Assembly (NCBI GenBank): GCA_011050615.1
Contig: DRFJ01000056.1
Coordinates: forward strand, 39,570-103,569
Source of the DNA: Bacteroidota bacterium
GTDB lineage: Bacteria > Bacteroidota > Bacteroidia > Bacteroidales > VadinHA17
Direction: 5' to 3'
Length of the DNA: 64,000 nt
Shown: positions 45,253-54,722 of the stretch, piece by piece
How the letters are laid out: every line of letters starts with the position of its first letter
Position numbering within the stretch: position 1 is the first letter of the stretch
The notes under the pieces: generated by a model
Database searches by the model: none
Seen by the model: only the letters and a program-made list of their open reading frames with translations
Told to the model about the DNA's origin: nothing
Program-made: the position numbers and the translations under genes

Positions 45253-46907
45253 CCGTTGAGGTCATTGGCCAGCTTGCCGGGTTTTTCCACTTCCTTCAGC
45301 TTCTCAACCGAATCATAACCAAGGATCACCAGCGGCTCAATCCATTCTTCGGGTATACCCAGCTCAAGGAACTTTTCCGTTTGTCGTTCGTCGTTCGTCG
45401 TTTGCCGCGCCTCAGGCCTCATCTGCGGGAAGAAAAGCACATCCTGAATCGATGGCTGGTTGGTCATCAGCATGGTCAGCCTGTCAATACCCACCCCAAG
45501 TCCCGAGGTGGGAGGCATACCGTATTCAAGAGCCCGTACAAAATCCATATCAATGAACATAGCCTCATCATCTCCCTTTTCGGAAAGCTTCAACTGTTCC
45601 TTGAATCTTTCCAGCTGGTCTATGGGATCGTTCAGCTCGGAATAGGCATTACACATCTCCTTGCCATTGATTATAAGCTCAAAACGTTCCGTCAGTTCGG
45701 GATTCTTACGGTGTTTCTTTACCAGCGGAGACATCTCGATTGGGTAATCGGTGATAAAGGTGGGCTGTATGAAATGATGTTCGCATTTTCCCCCGAATAT
45801 TTCGTCGATAAGCTTGCCCTTGCCCATGCTGGGATCATGTTCTATATCAAGTTTATCACATACTTCCCTTAACTGTTCTTCAGTCATACCAGAAATATCA
45901 AAACCCGTGTATTCCTTTATGGCATCCAGCATTGTCACCCTGGGGTAAGGTTTTTTGAATTCTAATTCTGTGTCGCCATAGGTAATGAGAGTTTTGCCAT
46001 GCAGGTCAAGTGCAACTTTCTCAAACATTTCCTCGACAAACTCCATCATCCAGTTATAGTCCTTATAGGCAACATATATCTCCATCACGGTGAACTCGGG
46101 GTTGTGATTACGATCCATCCCCTCGTTCCTGAAGTCTTTGGAGAACTCGTAAACTCCTTCATACCCGCCCACGATAAGCTTCTTAAGGTAAAGCTCGTTG
46201 GCTATACGCAGGTATAGCTTCATATCCAGGGTATTGTGATAAGTGATAAAGGGCCTCGCGGCAGCACCTCCCGGCAAGGGTTGTAATATGGGCGTCTCCA
46301 CTTCAAGGTAGCCCCTTGAATTAAACAGTTCCCTCATCGACTGTATCAGCATGGTGCGCTTCCTGAAGGTTTCCTTTACATGCGGGTTGACTATCAGGTC
46401 GACATAACGCTGACGGTAACGCATCTCGGGATCAGTGAAGGCATCATACACCTTTCCTTCCTTTTCTTTCACAACAGGAAGGGGACGAATCGATTTGCTC
46501 AGTATCTTCAATTCTTTGACATGAACGGTTATCTCTCCCATCTGTGTGCGGAAAACAAAACCCTTCACTCCGATAAAATCACCTATATCAAGGTGGCGTT
46601 TGAAAACGATATTGTAGAAATCCTTATTCTCACCCGGGCATATATCATCCCTTGTGATATAAAGCTGTATCCTGCCGGCGGAATCCTGTATCTCTGCAAA
46701 TGATGCCTTGCCCATTATCCGCCGGCTCATTATCCGGCCGGCCATCACAACTTCCTGGTAGTTCTTTTTGACATCATCAAAACCGGCAAGAACATCCTCG
46801 GATAATACATTCGTTTTGAATTCCTCGGCAGGATAGGGGTCAATGCCCATTTTCCTGATCTCTTCAAGTGACTCCCGTCTTATCTGCTCCTGTTCGCTGA
46901 GTTGCAT
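45183..46907 (-). CDS. lysS: Lysyl-tRNA synthetase (class II)
   Basis: 574 residues. The OB-fold anticodon domain (about 55-150) precedes the class II core with motif 2 (Phe-Arg-Asn-Glu-Gly-Met-Asp, about 260) and motif 3 (Gly-Leu-Gly-Val-Gly-Ile-Asp-Arg, about 475). It charges tRNA-Lys. After the core there is a Bacteroidetes-type tail of about 65 residues with a helical domain ending in Glu-Trp-Leu-Lys. Core and tail are joined by [10 protein letters not shown], encoded by a short repetitive sequence at 45378-45407 that looks inserted in frame. The true boundaries and start (ATG at 46907) are otherwise normal. Confidence 0.96.
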   Translation of the reverse strand: MQLSEQEQIRRESLEEIRKMGIDPYPAEEFKTNVLSEDVLAGFDDVKKNYQEVVMAGRIMSRRIMGKASFAEIQDSAGRIQLYITRDDICPGENKDFYNIVFKRHLDIGDFIGVKGFVFRTQMGEITVHVKELKILSKSIRPLPVVKEKEGKVYDAFTDPEMRYRQRYVDLIVNPHVKETFRKRTMLIQSMRELFNSRGYLEVETPILQPLPGGAAARPFITYHNTLDMKLYLRIANELYLKKLIVGGYEGVYEFSKDFRNEGMDRNHNPEFTVMEIYVAYKDYNWMMEFVEEMFEKVALDLHGKTLITYGDTELEFKKPYPRVTMLDAIKEYTGFDISGMTEEQLREVCDKLDIEHDPSMGKGKLIDEIFGGKCEHHFIQPTFITDYPIEMSPLVKKHRKNPELTERFELIINGKEMCNAYSELNDPIDQLERFKEQLKLSEKGDDEAMFIDMDFVRALEYGMPPTSGLGVGIDRLTMLMTNQPSIQDVLFFPQMRPEARQTTNDERQTEKFLELGIPEEWIEPLVILGYDSVEKLKEVEKPGKLANDLNGYKKKNKLDLPGLSPEQVAEWLK

Positions 46908-46953
46908 AGCTTCTGTTTGTTGGAATAAAATGCAAAAATACGGAAAAAAAAGA

Positions 46954-47016
46954 GTTTATGAAGTTGATAAGGTTGATATGGTTTATAAAGTTTATAAGGT
47001 TTATAAGGTTGATAAA
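46954..47016. repeat. Nine-base tandem repeat, seven units
   Basis: Seven consecutive 9-mers of the form gttTATAAg/gttGATAAg (46954-47016), upstream of lysS. The plus strand reads as Val-Tyr-Lys / Val-Asp-Lys triplets, but the frame has no gene-like surroundings, so I treat it as a minisatellite. Confidence 0.85.
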
Positions 47017-47048
47017 TTAGTAACGATTTTTAAGATGGGCAATTCCAA

Positions 47049-47113
47049 TGGAATAATGGAACATTTGAATAATGGATTAACGAACAGCTATTTGATAGTA
47101 TACCATTATTCCA
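47049..47113. repeat. Inverted repeat tggaataatgg / ccattattcca
   Basis: 11-bp perfect arms at 47049-47059 and 47103-47113 enclose 43 bases; further attcca/tggaa motifs flank both arms. Similar 'ggaatattgg' DNA occurs at 16475-16484. It looks like a short dispersed repeat rather than a terminator. Confidence 0.6.
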
Positions 47114-47166
47114 GTACTCCAATAATCCCATATTCCAACATTCCAAACGGGCATTTTAGTATATCT

Positions 47167-47210
47167 ACGTAAAAAATAGTTGGTTTACTTAAAAATTAGT
47201 TTTATATTTG
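47167..47210 (+). promoter_or_regulatory. Promoter and likely operator repeats for the BlaI-type gene
   Basis: TTG (47180-47182), 20 bases, then TATATTTG (47203-47210) is a good Bacteroidetes promoter, 18 bases before the start codon. Two near-identical 15-mers, acgtaaaaaatagtt (47167-47181) and acttaaaaattagtt (47187-47201), overlap it at a 20-base period and are candidate binding sites for the encoded repressor. Confidence 0.65.
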
Positions 47211-47227
47211 TAGCAAACAATGAAATC

Positions 47228-47614
47228 ATGATGCAGAGACTTACAAAGGCTGAAGAGGAAATAATGTTGATCCTGTGGAAATTAAAGGAGGCAATTGTGA
47301 GGGATGTTATTAACAAACTGGAGGATCCTGATACACCTTATACCACGGTTTCGACAGTTATCAGGATACTTGAGAAGAAGGGTTTTGTGGGACACAGGGC
47401 AGTGGGTACCACCCACCTTTACTACCCCCTGCTGTCAAAGAAAGAATACCTTAAGGGTTACCTGAGCGGTATAGCAAAAAATTATTTTGACGGCTCATCA
47501 TCAAACCTGTTGACTTTCTTTGCCAGAGAATCTGACCTGAGTGTGAAAGAGCTTAAAGGTCTCATAGAAGAAGTAGAGTCGGAAATGAAAAAAGAAGGAA
47601 AACATGGCAAATGA
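47228..47614 (+). CDS. BlaI/MecI-family transcriptional repressor
   Basis: 128 residues from the ATG at 47228 (47231 is also possible). A winged-helix domain (Leu-Thr-Lys-Ala-Glu-Glu-Glu-Ile-Met, Thr-Val-Ser-Thr-Val-Ile-Arg-Ile-Leu-Glu-Lys-Lys-Gly) and a helical dimerisation tail match the Penicillinase_R family. Such repressors are cleaved or released when a membrane metallopeptidase partner is activated. The partner is the next gene, which overlaps this one by 11 bases. In Bacteroidetes these pairs are common and mostly not tied to beta-lactam resistance; the target is probably the pair itself. Confidence 0.92.
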   Translation: MMQRLTKAEEEIMLILWKLKEAIVRDVINKLEDPDTPYTTVSTVIRILEKKGFVGHRAVGTTHLYYPLLSKKEYLKGYLSGIAKNYFDGSSSNLLTFFARESDLSVKELKGLIEEVESEMKKEGKHGK

Positions 47615-49355
47615 AATATTAACATACCTGCTGAAAGTATCACTCGGGCTGACCATTATAAGTCTTTCTTATTTATTGTTAAGAAACGATTACAATCTCA
47701 GGATAAAGCGTTTTTATTTATTATCAGGGCTTATTGCAAGCTGGAGCTTTCCCTTTGTGAGATTTCCACAGTTTATCGAAATGGGTGGAATCAGTCAAAG
47801 TCCCGTACAGCCGTCTTCGTTTGTTGTTGAGCCTGCAGTCAACCTAACAGGCGCGGTGGCCGAAGGTTCCGGTTTTAACTGGTTACTTATTATACTGATA
47901 ATTTATTCAGCCGGAGGAGTATTCATACTTTTCCGCAATCTTGTTATCATACGCTTGTGGAGAAACAAGAGGGGTGCAAGATCAGCTTATGGCAATAAGA
48001 TATTTTTCACTGACAGTAACCAGGCTTTTACCTTGTTTTCATGGATCTTCCTGCCGGAGAGATACAGGAATGACCCTTATATTGAGCCTATTATTCTTCA
48101 TGAACGGGCTCATATCAGGCAATTGCATTTTATCGATCTTATCATAGTCGAACTGACAGTCCTTTTTACATGGTTCAATCCTTTTACATGGCTTATTTCC
48201 AGGATGATTAAAGAGAATCATGAGCATCTTGCCGACAGGGAAGTGCTGGCAGGGGGTGTTAACCCGGCTCATTACAGGGCCCAGCTGCTTAATTTTTCCC
48301 TCGGGACAAATTATTTCAGGCTGGGGCACCAGTTTAGTCATTCATTAACCAAAACAAGATTCAAAATGATGAAAAGAACAACAGCAAGAAAGACTGGTAT
48401 TATTAAGTATCTCTTAATGATACCAGTTATTATCCTGGCACTCGGAATGTTAACAGGCTCAGAGGTACAGGACTGGGATGGCAGGGTCAAAGGACAAGTT
48501 ATATTTGCAGATACAGGTGAACCGGCCACCGGTGCGTCAATTATTGTAAAAGGGACCACCAACGGAACAACGGTTGACATTGACGGCCGGTTTGAACTGG
48601 AATGTAAAAAAGATGATATCCTCGTTATTTCATACGTGGGTTATAAAACCATGGAAATGAAGGCATCATGGATTACCGGGAAACCCTTGGAGCTTGAATT
48701 CAGATCCTATGAGCTTGATCTCACAAAAGTAAAGGAAAAGCAGAAATTGGAGCTGGTGGAAGAAAAGGATAAGATAGGGATCCGTATCGTTGAATCAGAT
48801 GATAATAAGATTGAGCCGGTAATAGTTGTTGACGGTAAGGTAGTTGAAGACTACAACAATATAGATCCTGAAGATATATGGAGCGTTGAGGTGATTAAGG
48901 ATGAATCATCAGAGATTGTAAAGAAATATAAGGCCGGTAATGGGGTTATAATTATTACCCTAAAGGAGAAGGTTGAGGCTATGTCTAAGGTTCCCACTTC
49001 CGCTAAGGCTACGGTGGACAGGAAGAAGAAGGAAGAAATATTTGTAGTGGTTGAGGATATGCCTCAATTCCCGGGTGGCATGGAAGCCCTGAAATCATTT
49101 ATATATGATAACCTCGAGTATCCTGAAAAGCCGAAGCAGGAAGGCATTGAGGGTAAAGTTACGGTGGAATTCACTGTGGACACGCAGGGGAATGTCGAAG
49201 ATATTAAGGTTGTGAAAAGCACTTATGAGGGATTTGATGATGCTGCTGCAAGGGTATTCAGGGATATGCCTGCATGGGAACCCGGGAAACAACGGGGTCA
49301 TGCTGTGAAAGTAAGATTAAGTGTTCCTGTCGAGTTTAAGCTCAGCGAGGAATAA
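47604..49355 (+). CDS. M56 (BlaR1-type) membrane metallopeptidase with CarboxypepD-reg and TonB C-terminal domains
   Basis: 583 residues. N-terminal membrane helices flank a zinc-peptidase motif H166-E-R-A-H170. After the last helix (about 270-290) come a carboxypeptidase-regulatory-like domain (about 295-370, Val-Lys-Gly-Gln-Val), a short plug-like segment and a TonB C-terminal domain (about 480-583, Phe-Pro-Gly-Gly-Met-Glu-Ala). The peptidase part should sense a signal and cleave the BlaI-type repressor; the periplasmic TonB-like part may contact outer-membrane partners. A repeat-derived insert (Pro-Thr-Ser-Ala-Lys-Ala-Thr-Val-Asp-Arg) lies near residue 468. Confidence 0.92.
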   Translation: MANEILTYLLKVSLGLTIISLSYLLLRNDYNLRIKRFYLLSGLIASWSFPFVRFPQFIEMGGISQSPVQPSSFVVEPAVNLTGAVAEGSGFNWLLIILIIYSAGGVFILFRNLVIIRLWRNKRGARSAYGNKIFFTDSNQAFTLFSWIFLPERYRNDPYIEPIILHERAHIRQLHFIDLIIVELTVLFTWFNPFTWLISRMIKENHEHLADREVLAGGVNPAHYRAQLLNFSLGTNYFRLGHQFSHSLTKTRFKMMKRTTARKTGIIKYLLMIPVIILALGMLTGSEVQDWDGRVKGQVIFADTGEPATGASIIVKGTTNGTTVDIDGRFELECKKDDILVISYVGYKTMEMKASWITGKPLELEFRSYELDLTKVKEKQKLELVEEKDKIGIRIVESDDNKIEPVIVVDGKVVEDYNNIDPEDIWSVEVIKDESSEIVKKYKAGNGVIIITLKEKVEAMSKVPTSAKATVDRKKKEEIFVVVEDMPQFPGGMEALKSFIYDNLEYPEKPKQEGIEGKVTVEFTVDTQGNVEDIKVVKSTYEGFDDAAARVFRDMPAWEPGKQRGHAVKVRLSVPVEFKLSEE

Positions 49356-49381
49356 TCCTGGATTTTAAGCCAAACAGGAGG

Positions 49382-49412
49382 GGGTGCTTGATTTTAAGCG
49401 AGCACCCTTTTT
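49382..49412 (+). terminator. Intrinsic terminator of the BlaI-M56 operon
   Basis: Stem gggtgct/agcaccc (49382-49388 with 49401-49407), 12-base loop, then five T (49408-49412). It lies 27 bases after the M56 stop and next to the convergent kinase gene. Confidence 0.85.
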
Positions 49413-49413
49413 A

Positions 49414-50859
49414 TTACTTAAATATCTTCCTGTAGGTTCTGAAATTTTCGCCGGGTTCAAATGCTTCAGTTTTGAAGGAGATCATATTTCGGGCTTCTTC
49501 GGGGCTTGAAGCCAGTCCGGCAGCGTACATTATGAACATGGCGGCACCAAGAACAGTGGTTTCTTTCTTATCAATAACAGTTAGCGGCACTCCGGTTATA
49601 TCTGCCCTTATCTGGTTCCACAGCCTGTTTTTTGATCCTCCGCCAACACATAATATATTATCAGTGGTGAAGCCGCCTGCTTTCTCGAGTGCCTTCATCC
49701 CGTCCCTGAGCTTCCGGGAGAGTGCTTCCAGCATGGCGCGGTAAATTTCTTCGCGGGTCGATTCCATACGGAGTCCGCTGATCTGACCGCCGCCGCTCTC
49801 CTTACTTTCTTCGAAAAACTCTGGCACCACCCTTATCCCCTTGCTTCCTGGAGGCACCTTTGAAGCCAGTGATATCATTTTCTCATGCATGTCTTCACCG
49901 CAGTCGGGGAACATATTCCTCCCGGCCCACTCGAGCATGCCTGAGGCTATCCACTGTTTCCCGATATTATACAGCCCGGGGACAGGATCCAGTTCCGTAC
50001 TTATTGAATTATCGAGTTGTTCCCTGCCCGACCTGTATTTTCCTGACCTGACCATCAGTATTTCCCATGTGCCGGAGCTCAGCACAGGCTGGTTAATACC
50101 GGCCCCTGAACCGAACACTGCAAACTGGGTATCGTGACCGCTTGCAACAAGAGGTATACCCGCAGGCAGCCCTGTGGCCTGTGATGCCTGTTCACTTACC
50201 CTGCCTGTTATTTCCCCGGCTTCGGCAAGTTCCCCAATGAGGCCTGGTTCAATCCCGATACTGTCCAGAATAAGACGTGACAGGTCACGGTCAGAAGCAG
50301 ATGTCAGCATTGATGTGCCGGCCATGCTTATATCATTCTTCATCTCGCCCCCGAGCATAAAGGTAAATATCGAAGGAGCGAAGAGCCACCTGTGTGCTTT
50401 TTCAATAAGGTCAGGGTGATTTTCCCTGAGCCATATAAGCTTGTTAATGGTATTGAAGTTAAAAGGCAGTAAAGCTGATTCACGATACAGTTCCGCAAGT
50501 GGTATATATTTGTCTATATCCTTCATTACCTGTATTGTACGCTCGCACTGCCATGATATCATAGGGTAGAGCATTTTCCCCTCCCTGTTGAAAAGGGCAC
50601 CATCAACTCCAAAGGTAGTTACGCTCGCACCAATAATATCTTCTGAATCAAGGTTGGCTGTTACCTCATGTGAAGCCATGCAAAATTTGTCCCATATCTC
50701 ATCAACATCCCAGATACGGTATTCCGGGTAAAAGGGATCGGGGCGTGTATTATTCGGGTATGAGGCTGATTGTACTATATCACCTTTTTCATCTATTGCG
50801 TGCACCTTGACGTTGGTAGCACCGCAATCGAAAACAATGGAGATTTTTTGCCTTGTCAT
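49414..50859 (-). CDS. fucK: FGGY-family carbohydrate kinase, probably L-fuculokinase
   Basis: 481 residues. The FGGY kinase fold starts with Asp-Cys-Gly-Ala-Thr-Asn-Val-Lys, with Gly-His-Asp-Thr-Gln in the middle and Cys-Val-Gly-Gly-Gly-Ser-Lys-Asn (ATP-binding) at about 415. By sequence it is near rhamnulokinase and fuculokinase; lying 82 bases downstream of L-fucose isomerase on the same strand, it is most likely the kinase making L-fuculose-1-phosphate. An aldolase is not in the window. A palindrome sits between the two genes. Confidence 0.88.
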   Translation of the reverse strand: MTRQKISIVFDCGATNVKVHAIDEKGDIVQSASYPNNTRPDPFYPEYRIWDVDEIWDKFCMASHEVTANLDSEDIIGASVTTFGVDGALFNREGKMLYPMISWQCERTIQVMKDIDKYIPLAELYRESALLPFNFNTINKLIWLRENHPDLIEKAHRWLFAPSIFTFMLGGEMKNDISMAGTSMLTSASDRDLSRLILDSIGIEPGLIGELAEAGEITGRVSEQASQATGLPAGIPLVASGHDTQFAVFGSGAGINQPVLSSGTWEILMVRSGKYRSGREQLDNSISTELDPVPGLYNIGKQWIASGMLEWAGRNMFPDCGEDMHEKMISLASKVPPGSKGIRVVPEFFEESKESGGGQISGLRMESTREEIYRAMLEALSRKLRDGMKALEKAGGFTTDNILCVGGGSKNRLWNQIRADITGVPLTVIDKKETTVLGAAMFIMYAAGLASSPEEARNMISFKTEAFEPGENFRTYRKIFK

Positions 50860-50895
50860 TTCTATATCCTTGGATACATTTTAAATACATATAAA

Positions 50896-50924
50896 CGTAG
50901 AGACGTAATATATTACGCTCTACG
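50896..50924. repeat. Palindrome of the gtagaga-type between fucI and fucK
   Basis: cgtagag (50896-50902) pairs with ctctacg (50918-50924), and inside it cgtaata pairs with tattacg (50904-50917), leaving only a bulged A. Related palindromes occur at 61070-61090 and 61129-61154. No T run, so probably a dispersed repeat; it could also stabilise or process the fucI-fucK mRNA. Confidence 0.65.
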
Positions 50925-50941
50925 GTGCAATTTATTGAATA

Positions 50942-52744
50942 TTATCCATACAAAGGGCCATAGACCTTACAGGCCCTGTAATCGCTGCCTTCAGGATCCA
51001 TACCGTAGGCGTTCCAGGCAGAGGGTCTGTATATTTTGTCAGCAGGCATATTATGCATATTAACAGGGATTCTCAACATTGATGCCATTGTAAGGATGTC
51101 GGCACCTATATGGCCGTAGCTTGACGCACAGTGGTTGGCTCCCCAGTTAGCCATGACCGAATAGACATCGTTAAATGCTCCCTCCCCGGTGAGCCTGGGA
51201 ACGAACCATGTTGTGGGCCATGTGGGATTTGTCCTGTCGCACAGCAGGTTATGCACATCTTCAGGCAGTTCAACCGTCCATCCTTCAGCTAATTGCAGTA
51301 CGGGACCCAGTCCTTTGACAATATTTATCCTGGAGATAGTTATCGGCATTCCACCAGGGGTATCAAATTGTGAGGAGAAGCCTCCCCCCCTGAAATATTC
51401 AGTCACTGCTGCAGGCCATCTTGTTGCTTCAAGGCATGCTTCCACATCTTCATGGCTTATTTCCCAGAAAGGTTTAATGACAGGCTTCCCGCTTTCCTTC
51501 TGCTGGCCTGAAAAATCGAGTGCCGAAGCCCCTGAATTAATAAGGTGTATAATCCCATTTTCAGCCAGGCCTGAGGGTTTATGTCCGCTTACCCTTTCAA
51601 TCGCTTCCGGGCTCCAGTAGGTTCTTATGTCTGAAAACATCTGGGCTGTATTGGTGAGCAGATAGCCGAAGAGCATGGAAACGCCGTTGAGGCTGTCGTT
51701 TTCTGTTGCCAGGAGGTAGGGTGGACGTATACCGTTCCAGTCGAAGGAAGAGCATAATATTGCTTCCATAAAATCCCCGTTTGGCATATGGTCGGTCCAT
51801 TGTCTCTGCCCCTGGAAGCCGGCCAGGATGGCATTATGTCCCATTGCCTCCTCTTCGAAACCTGCCTTCCCCAGACGATCATTGCCAGCCATCAGGTCAC
51901 GTGCTATAAGGGTCATTTTTACCACTGTTTCCCAGTCCTTCTCTTTCTCTTCCACTGTCCTGGGTTTTTCATTTGTTTCTTGTCCCTCCCTGCACCATTT
52001 CTTTGTCCATGCAAGTGCCCTGTCGAATTCTTCCTTATCATATATTTCCTCTCTTATCCTGCGGTTGAATTCGCTCATATCAATATATTCATTTCTCATT
52101 CCCAGGTAGTCCTGGAAGAAATTCTCATTGACAATTGATCCTGCTATGCCCATAGAGACGCTGCCCATTGACAGGTATGATTTCCCTTTCATGAATGAGG
52201 TTGCAAGTCCCGCCCTTACAAAACGAAGTATTTTTTCTTTCACATCTTCAGGTACTGTTTTATCATCTGCATCCTGCACGTGCCGCCCGTAAATACCAAA
52301 AGCCGGAAGGCCCTTTTGTGTATGTCCTGCCAGTGCTGCAGCCAGGTAAACTGCCCCCGGTCGCTCAGTGCCGTTAAAGCCCCATATTGCTTTTGGGATA
52401 AAGGGATCCATATCAATTGTTTCACTTCCGTAGCACCAGCAGGGAGTTACAGTAAGTGATAATCCAACGCCTGCTTTTTTGAATTTCTCAGCGCAGAGTG
52501 CAGCTTCGGCCACTCCCCCGATGGAGGAGTCGGCCACTATACATTGCACCCTTTCCCCGTTCGGGTATTTCAGGCTTGAACTTATTAAGCCGGCTGCTGT
52601 CCTGGCCAGGTTCATGGTTTGTTCCTCAAGTGACTCCCTTACGCCTTTTCTGCGTCCGTCTATTACCGGTCTTATACCCACCTTCGGGAAATCTCCGGCA
52701 GGCCACCTGTGATCTTTGTTCACTTCAAATTTATTTGTGCTCAT
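50942..52744 (-). CDS. fucI: L-fucose isomerase
   Basis: 600 residues, the usual length. The N-terminus [10 protein letters not shown] and the [10 protein letters not shown] segment are diagnostic of FucI, which converts L-fucose to L-fuculose with Mn2+ (metal ligands are Glu and Asp in the central domain and a late His). It is the first enzyme of the fucose pathway; the kinase follows. A 26-codon open frame (52777-52857) lies directly upstream. Together with the sialidase this suggests use of host- or algal-type glycans. Confidence 0.96.
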   Translation of the reverse strand: MSTNKFEVNKDHRWPAGDFPKVGIRPVIDGRRKGVRESLEEQTMNLARTAAGLISSSLKYPNGERVQCIVADSSIGGVAEAALCAEKFKKAGVGLSLTVTPCWCYGSETIDMDPFIPKAIWGFNGTERPGAVYLAAALAGHTQKGLPAFGIYGRHVQDADDKTVPEDVKEKILRFVRAGLATSFMKGKSYLSMGSVSMGIAGSIVNENFFQDYLGMRNEYIDMSEFNRRIREEIYDKEEFDRALAWTKKWCREGQETNEKPRTVEEKEKDWETVVKMTLIARDLMAGNDRLGKAGFEEEAMGHNAILAGFQGQRQWTDHMPNGDFMEAILCSSFDWNGIRPPYLLATENDSLNGVSMLFGYLLTNTAQMFSDIRTYWSPEAIERVSGHKPSGLAENGIIHLINSGASALDFSGQQKESGKPVIKPFWEISHEDVEACLEATRWPAAVTEYFRGGGFSSQFDTPGGMPITISRINIVKGLGPVLQLAEGWTVELPEDVHNLLCDRTNPTWPTTWFVPRLTGEGAFNDVYSVMANWGANHCASSYGHIGADILTMASMLRIPVNMHNMPADKIYRPSAWNAYGMDPEGSDYRACKVYGPLYG

Positions 52745-52776
52745 TTTGATTTATTTTTTCTGAGAATCTTCTGAAT

Positions 52777-52857
52777 TCATTCTTCTATTACCGTATTGCT
52801 TACGAAAGCAATTCTACTGCTGCCGGGCGAATATTCTTTCTGTTTGAATTTCTTCAT
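52777..52857 (-). CDS. Small open reading frame between the C69 peptidase and fucI
   Basis: 26 codons from ATG at 52857 to TGA at 52777, starting 8 bases after the C69 stop and ending 32 bases before the fucI start. It begins Met-Lys-Lys-Phe-Lys-Gln-Lys-Glu-Tyr and ends Ser-Asn-Thr-Val-Ile-Glu-Glu. The composition is protein-like (basic start, a Val/Ile core, acidic end). I do not recognise it; it may be a small protein, a coupling ORF for fucI, or the stump of a lost gene. Confidence 0.4.
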   Translation of the reverse strand: MKKFKQKEYSPGSSRIAFVSNTVIEE

Positions 52858-52865
52858 AGCAGGTT

Positions 52866-54467
52866 TTAAAAGCTCCACCTGAATTTTACCCATAATTCAT
52901 CTCCCAGATCCCACCAGCGGCTGACAGCAGACCTGGCAAAATCATTGGAATACCTGGTAAGGAATTCCCTTGCGAGTATTGGGTCCTCTCTGTAAAGTTC
53001 GAGGGCTTTTTTCTCAATAAAACCTACCTCATTGAAGGCCTTATCTTCAAATTCCATTACAACAGGCTCCATTATTTCCTTGCCTTCACCCCAGTTCACC
53101 ATTGCCAGCCTGTTTGCACGGCGGAAGGCCCACAAGGCAGATTCGGTGCTGAAATGATCCTGTCCGCATATATAAAAGCTTTCAGGCAGGCTCAGGTTTC
53201 CTGCATAAATTGGTATCCTGGGACTAAGGCGGGGCACATCAAGACCAAACCATATTCTTCCTCCAATCTCATCAGGTAACCAGTCGCGTAGCTGAACTAT
53301 GAACGAGTAAGCACAATATTGGACTGCAATTGGCCTTTCTCTTACCACCACACCTTCCTCAAGACTGTTCAGTAGTGCACGCTTATCTCCTGACATCCAT
53401 GGATGGGCCGCCGGGCTTACAATTGTGTCTGTGTAAGTATTTCCTTCATCATCACTTCTTCTTACAGGAACTTTGAGATTTCTTATCATTTCCCAATCAG
53501 TACCGTCATATGTGGTCCTGTAAAATTTCATTATATCACGTATGTCAACTTTCTTTTCAGGCTTGACCGAGAAAGGCAGCTCCTCATCATCATATTCAAG
53601 TCCGAGGGAAGGTGCAAGAGAACTGAGAACGAAATACTCACGTGAGCTGAAAGGTTTTCTTCCGGAATATGCTTTCCAGAACTTGAATGTTTCCTTGCCA
53701 TCCCAAAACCCCATCTTTTTAGCTACCTCGTATACATTATCGGAAACCATAAAATAATCTTCATTATCGGGATCTATCCCGGCTATCCTGCATATATTGG
53801 CCGATATACCCACATGGTCATCGGGGATTCGTTGTGCAGCCCATACTCCCCCTGTCTTATCAGGGCCCTCACCCATTATTTCCATGTGCCATACTTCATT
53901 CTTATCGGCTATGGTAATACACTCGCCCGAATCACCATAACCATATTTCTTTATTAGCTCGCCAATCAGTTTTATTGCATCGCGCGCCGTTGTGCATCTC
54001 TGGAGGGCAATCCTTTCGAGTTCCTCGATCTGGAACATACCGTTTTTATTCCTGAGTTCCCTCCTTCCTCCAAAGGTTGTTTCCCCGATGGCCAGCTGTT
54101 TTTCGTTCAGACAGGGATAGGCAGTATTTAAATACGCATAGGTTTTTTCCACCTCTGGTATCTCTCCCTTGGTCTCTATATTTTCCTCACTCCATGCTGA
54201 GCTTGTATGCATTGTACCCCATCTTACCGGATGCATTGTTCCGGGTTCATATTCCCGGGCCGGTACAAATTGAAGCCATGTACGATAATATGCATCGCAG
54301 GTATGACTGGTCATAACAGAGCCGTCGGTGCTGGCATCCTTTCCAACCATTATGCTTGTGCAACTTTCGTTATAAATATTTTCATTATCCTGTCCTGATG
54401 ATATTCCTGTAAACAGGAAAAAAGAAAAAAGCAACAGGAACAAAGTGTACAAATTTTTCTTATTCAT
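52866..54467 (-). CDS. C69-family dipeptidase, exported
   Basis: 533 residues with a signal peptide (about 1-25). The mature protein starts soon before Glu-Ser-Cys-Thr-Ser-Ile-Met-Val-Gly (Cys36), the Ntn-type nucleophile of C69/U34 dipeptidases, followed by Thr-Ser-His-Thr-Cys-Asp and the long all-beta core typical of the family (Gly-Glu-Cys-Ile-Thr-Ile-Ala-Asp, Ala-Arg-Asp-Ala-Ile-Lys-Leu-Ile). It should cleave dipeptides in the periplasm after propeptide removal. It lies upstream of the small ORF and fucI on the same strand; a shared transcript is possible but functionally unexpected. Confidence 0.9.
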   Translation of the reverse strand: MNKKNLYTLFLLLFSFFLFTGISSGQDNENIYNESCTSIMVGKDASTDGSVMTSHTCDAYYRTWLQFVPAREYEPGTMHPVRWGTMHTSSAWSEENIETKGEIPEVEKTYAYLNTAYPCLNEKQLAIGETTFGGRRELRNKNGMFQIEELERIALQRCTTARDAIKLIGELIKKYGYGDSGECITIADKNEVWHMEIMGEGPDKTGGVWAAQRIPDDHVGISANICRIAGIDPDNEDYFMVSDNVYEVAKKMGFWDGKETFKFWKAYSGRKPFSSREYFVLSSLAPSLGLEYDDEELPFSVKPEKKVDIRDIMKFYRTTYDGTDWEMIRNLKVPVRRSDDEGNTYTDTIVSPAAHPWMSGDKRALLNSLEEGVVVRERPIAVQYCAYSFIVQLRDWLPDEIGGRIWFGLDVPRLSPRIPIYAGNLSLPESFYICGQDHFSTESALWAFRRANRLAMVNWGEGKEIMEPVVMEFEDKAFNEVGFIEKKALELYREDPILAREFLTRYSNDFARSAVSRWWDLGDELWVKFRWSF

Positions 54468-54714
54468 TACGATTAATTTTTCTGATTTGATGGAATTAAT
54501 TAAAAAAAAATAAATATAGAAATTATGCCGGCACCATCAATGACTATTAATATGTTATTTAATAACAAAAGATAAAAGGCACCCTGCAATGATTGAATCA
54601 CAGAAAAAATATTGATTATTTATATCTTTTTTACAAGGTAAAATCTTTCAATTTTTATACAAAGGCTTATCTATCAGCCCAATTCGTTTAATAGGTAAAT
54701 ATGTCTATTTTAAT

Positions 54715-54722
54715 TAGATTTG
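54715..54722 (+). promoter_or_regulatory. Candidate -7 box for lipA-lipB-recJ
   Basis: TAGATTTG matches TAnnTTTG exactly and lies 9 bases before the lipA start, implying a very short 5' leader. No clear TTG lies at the right distance upstream. The rest of the 250-base gap between the C69 and lipA genes is A+T-rich without visible genes. Confidence 0.5.

Noticed and set aside
46843..47172. 109-codon plus-strand frame reading Val-Tyr-Lys/Val-Asp-Lys triplets
   Set aside because: It is the 9-bp minisatellite read in frame plus antisense of the lysS start; no real start or domain.
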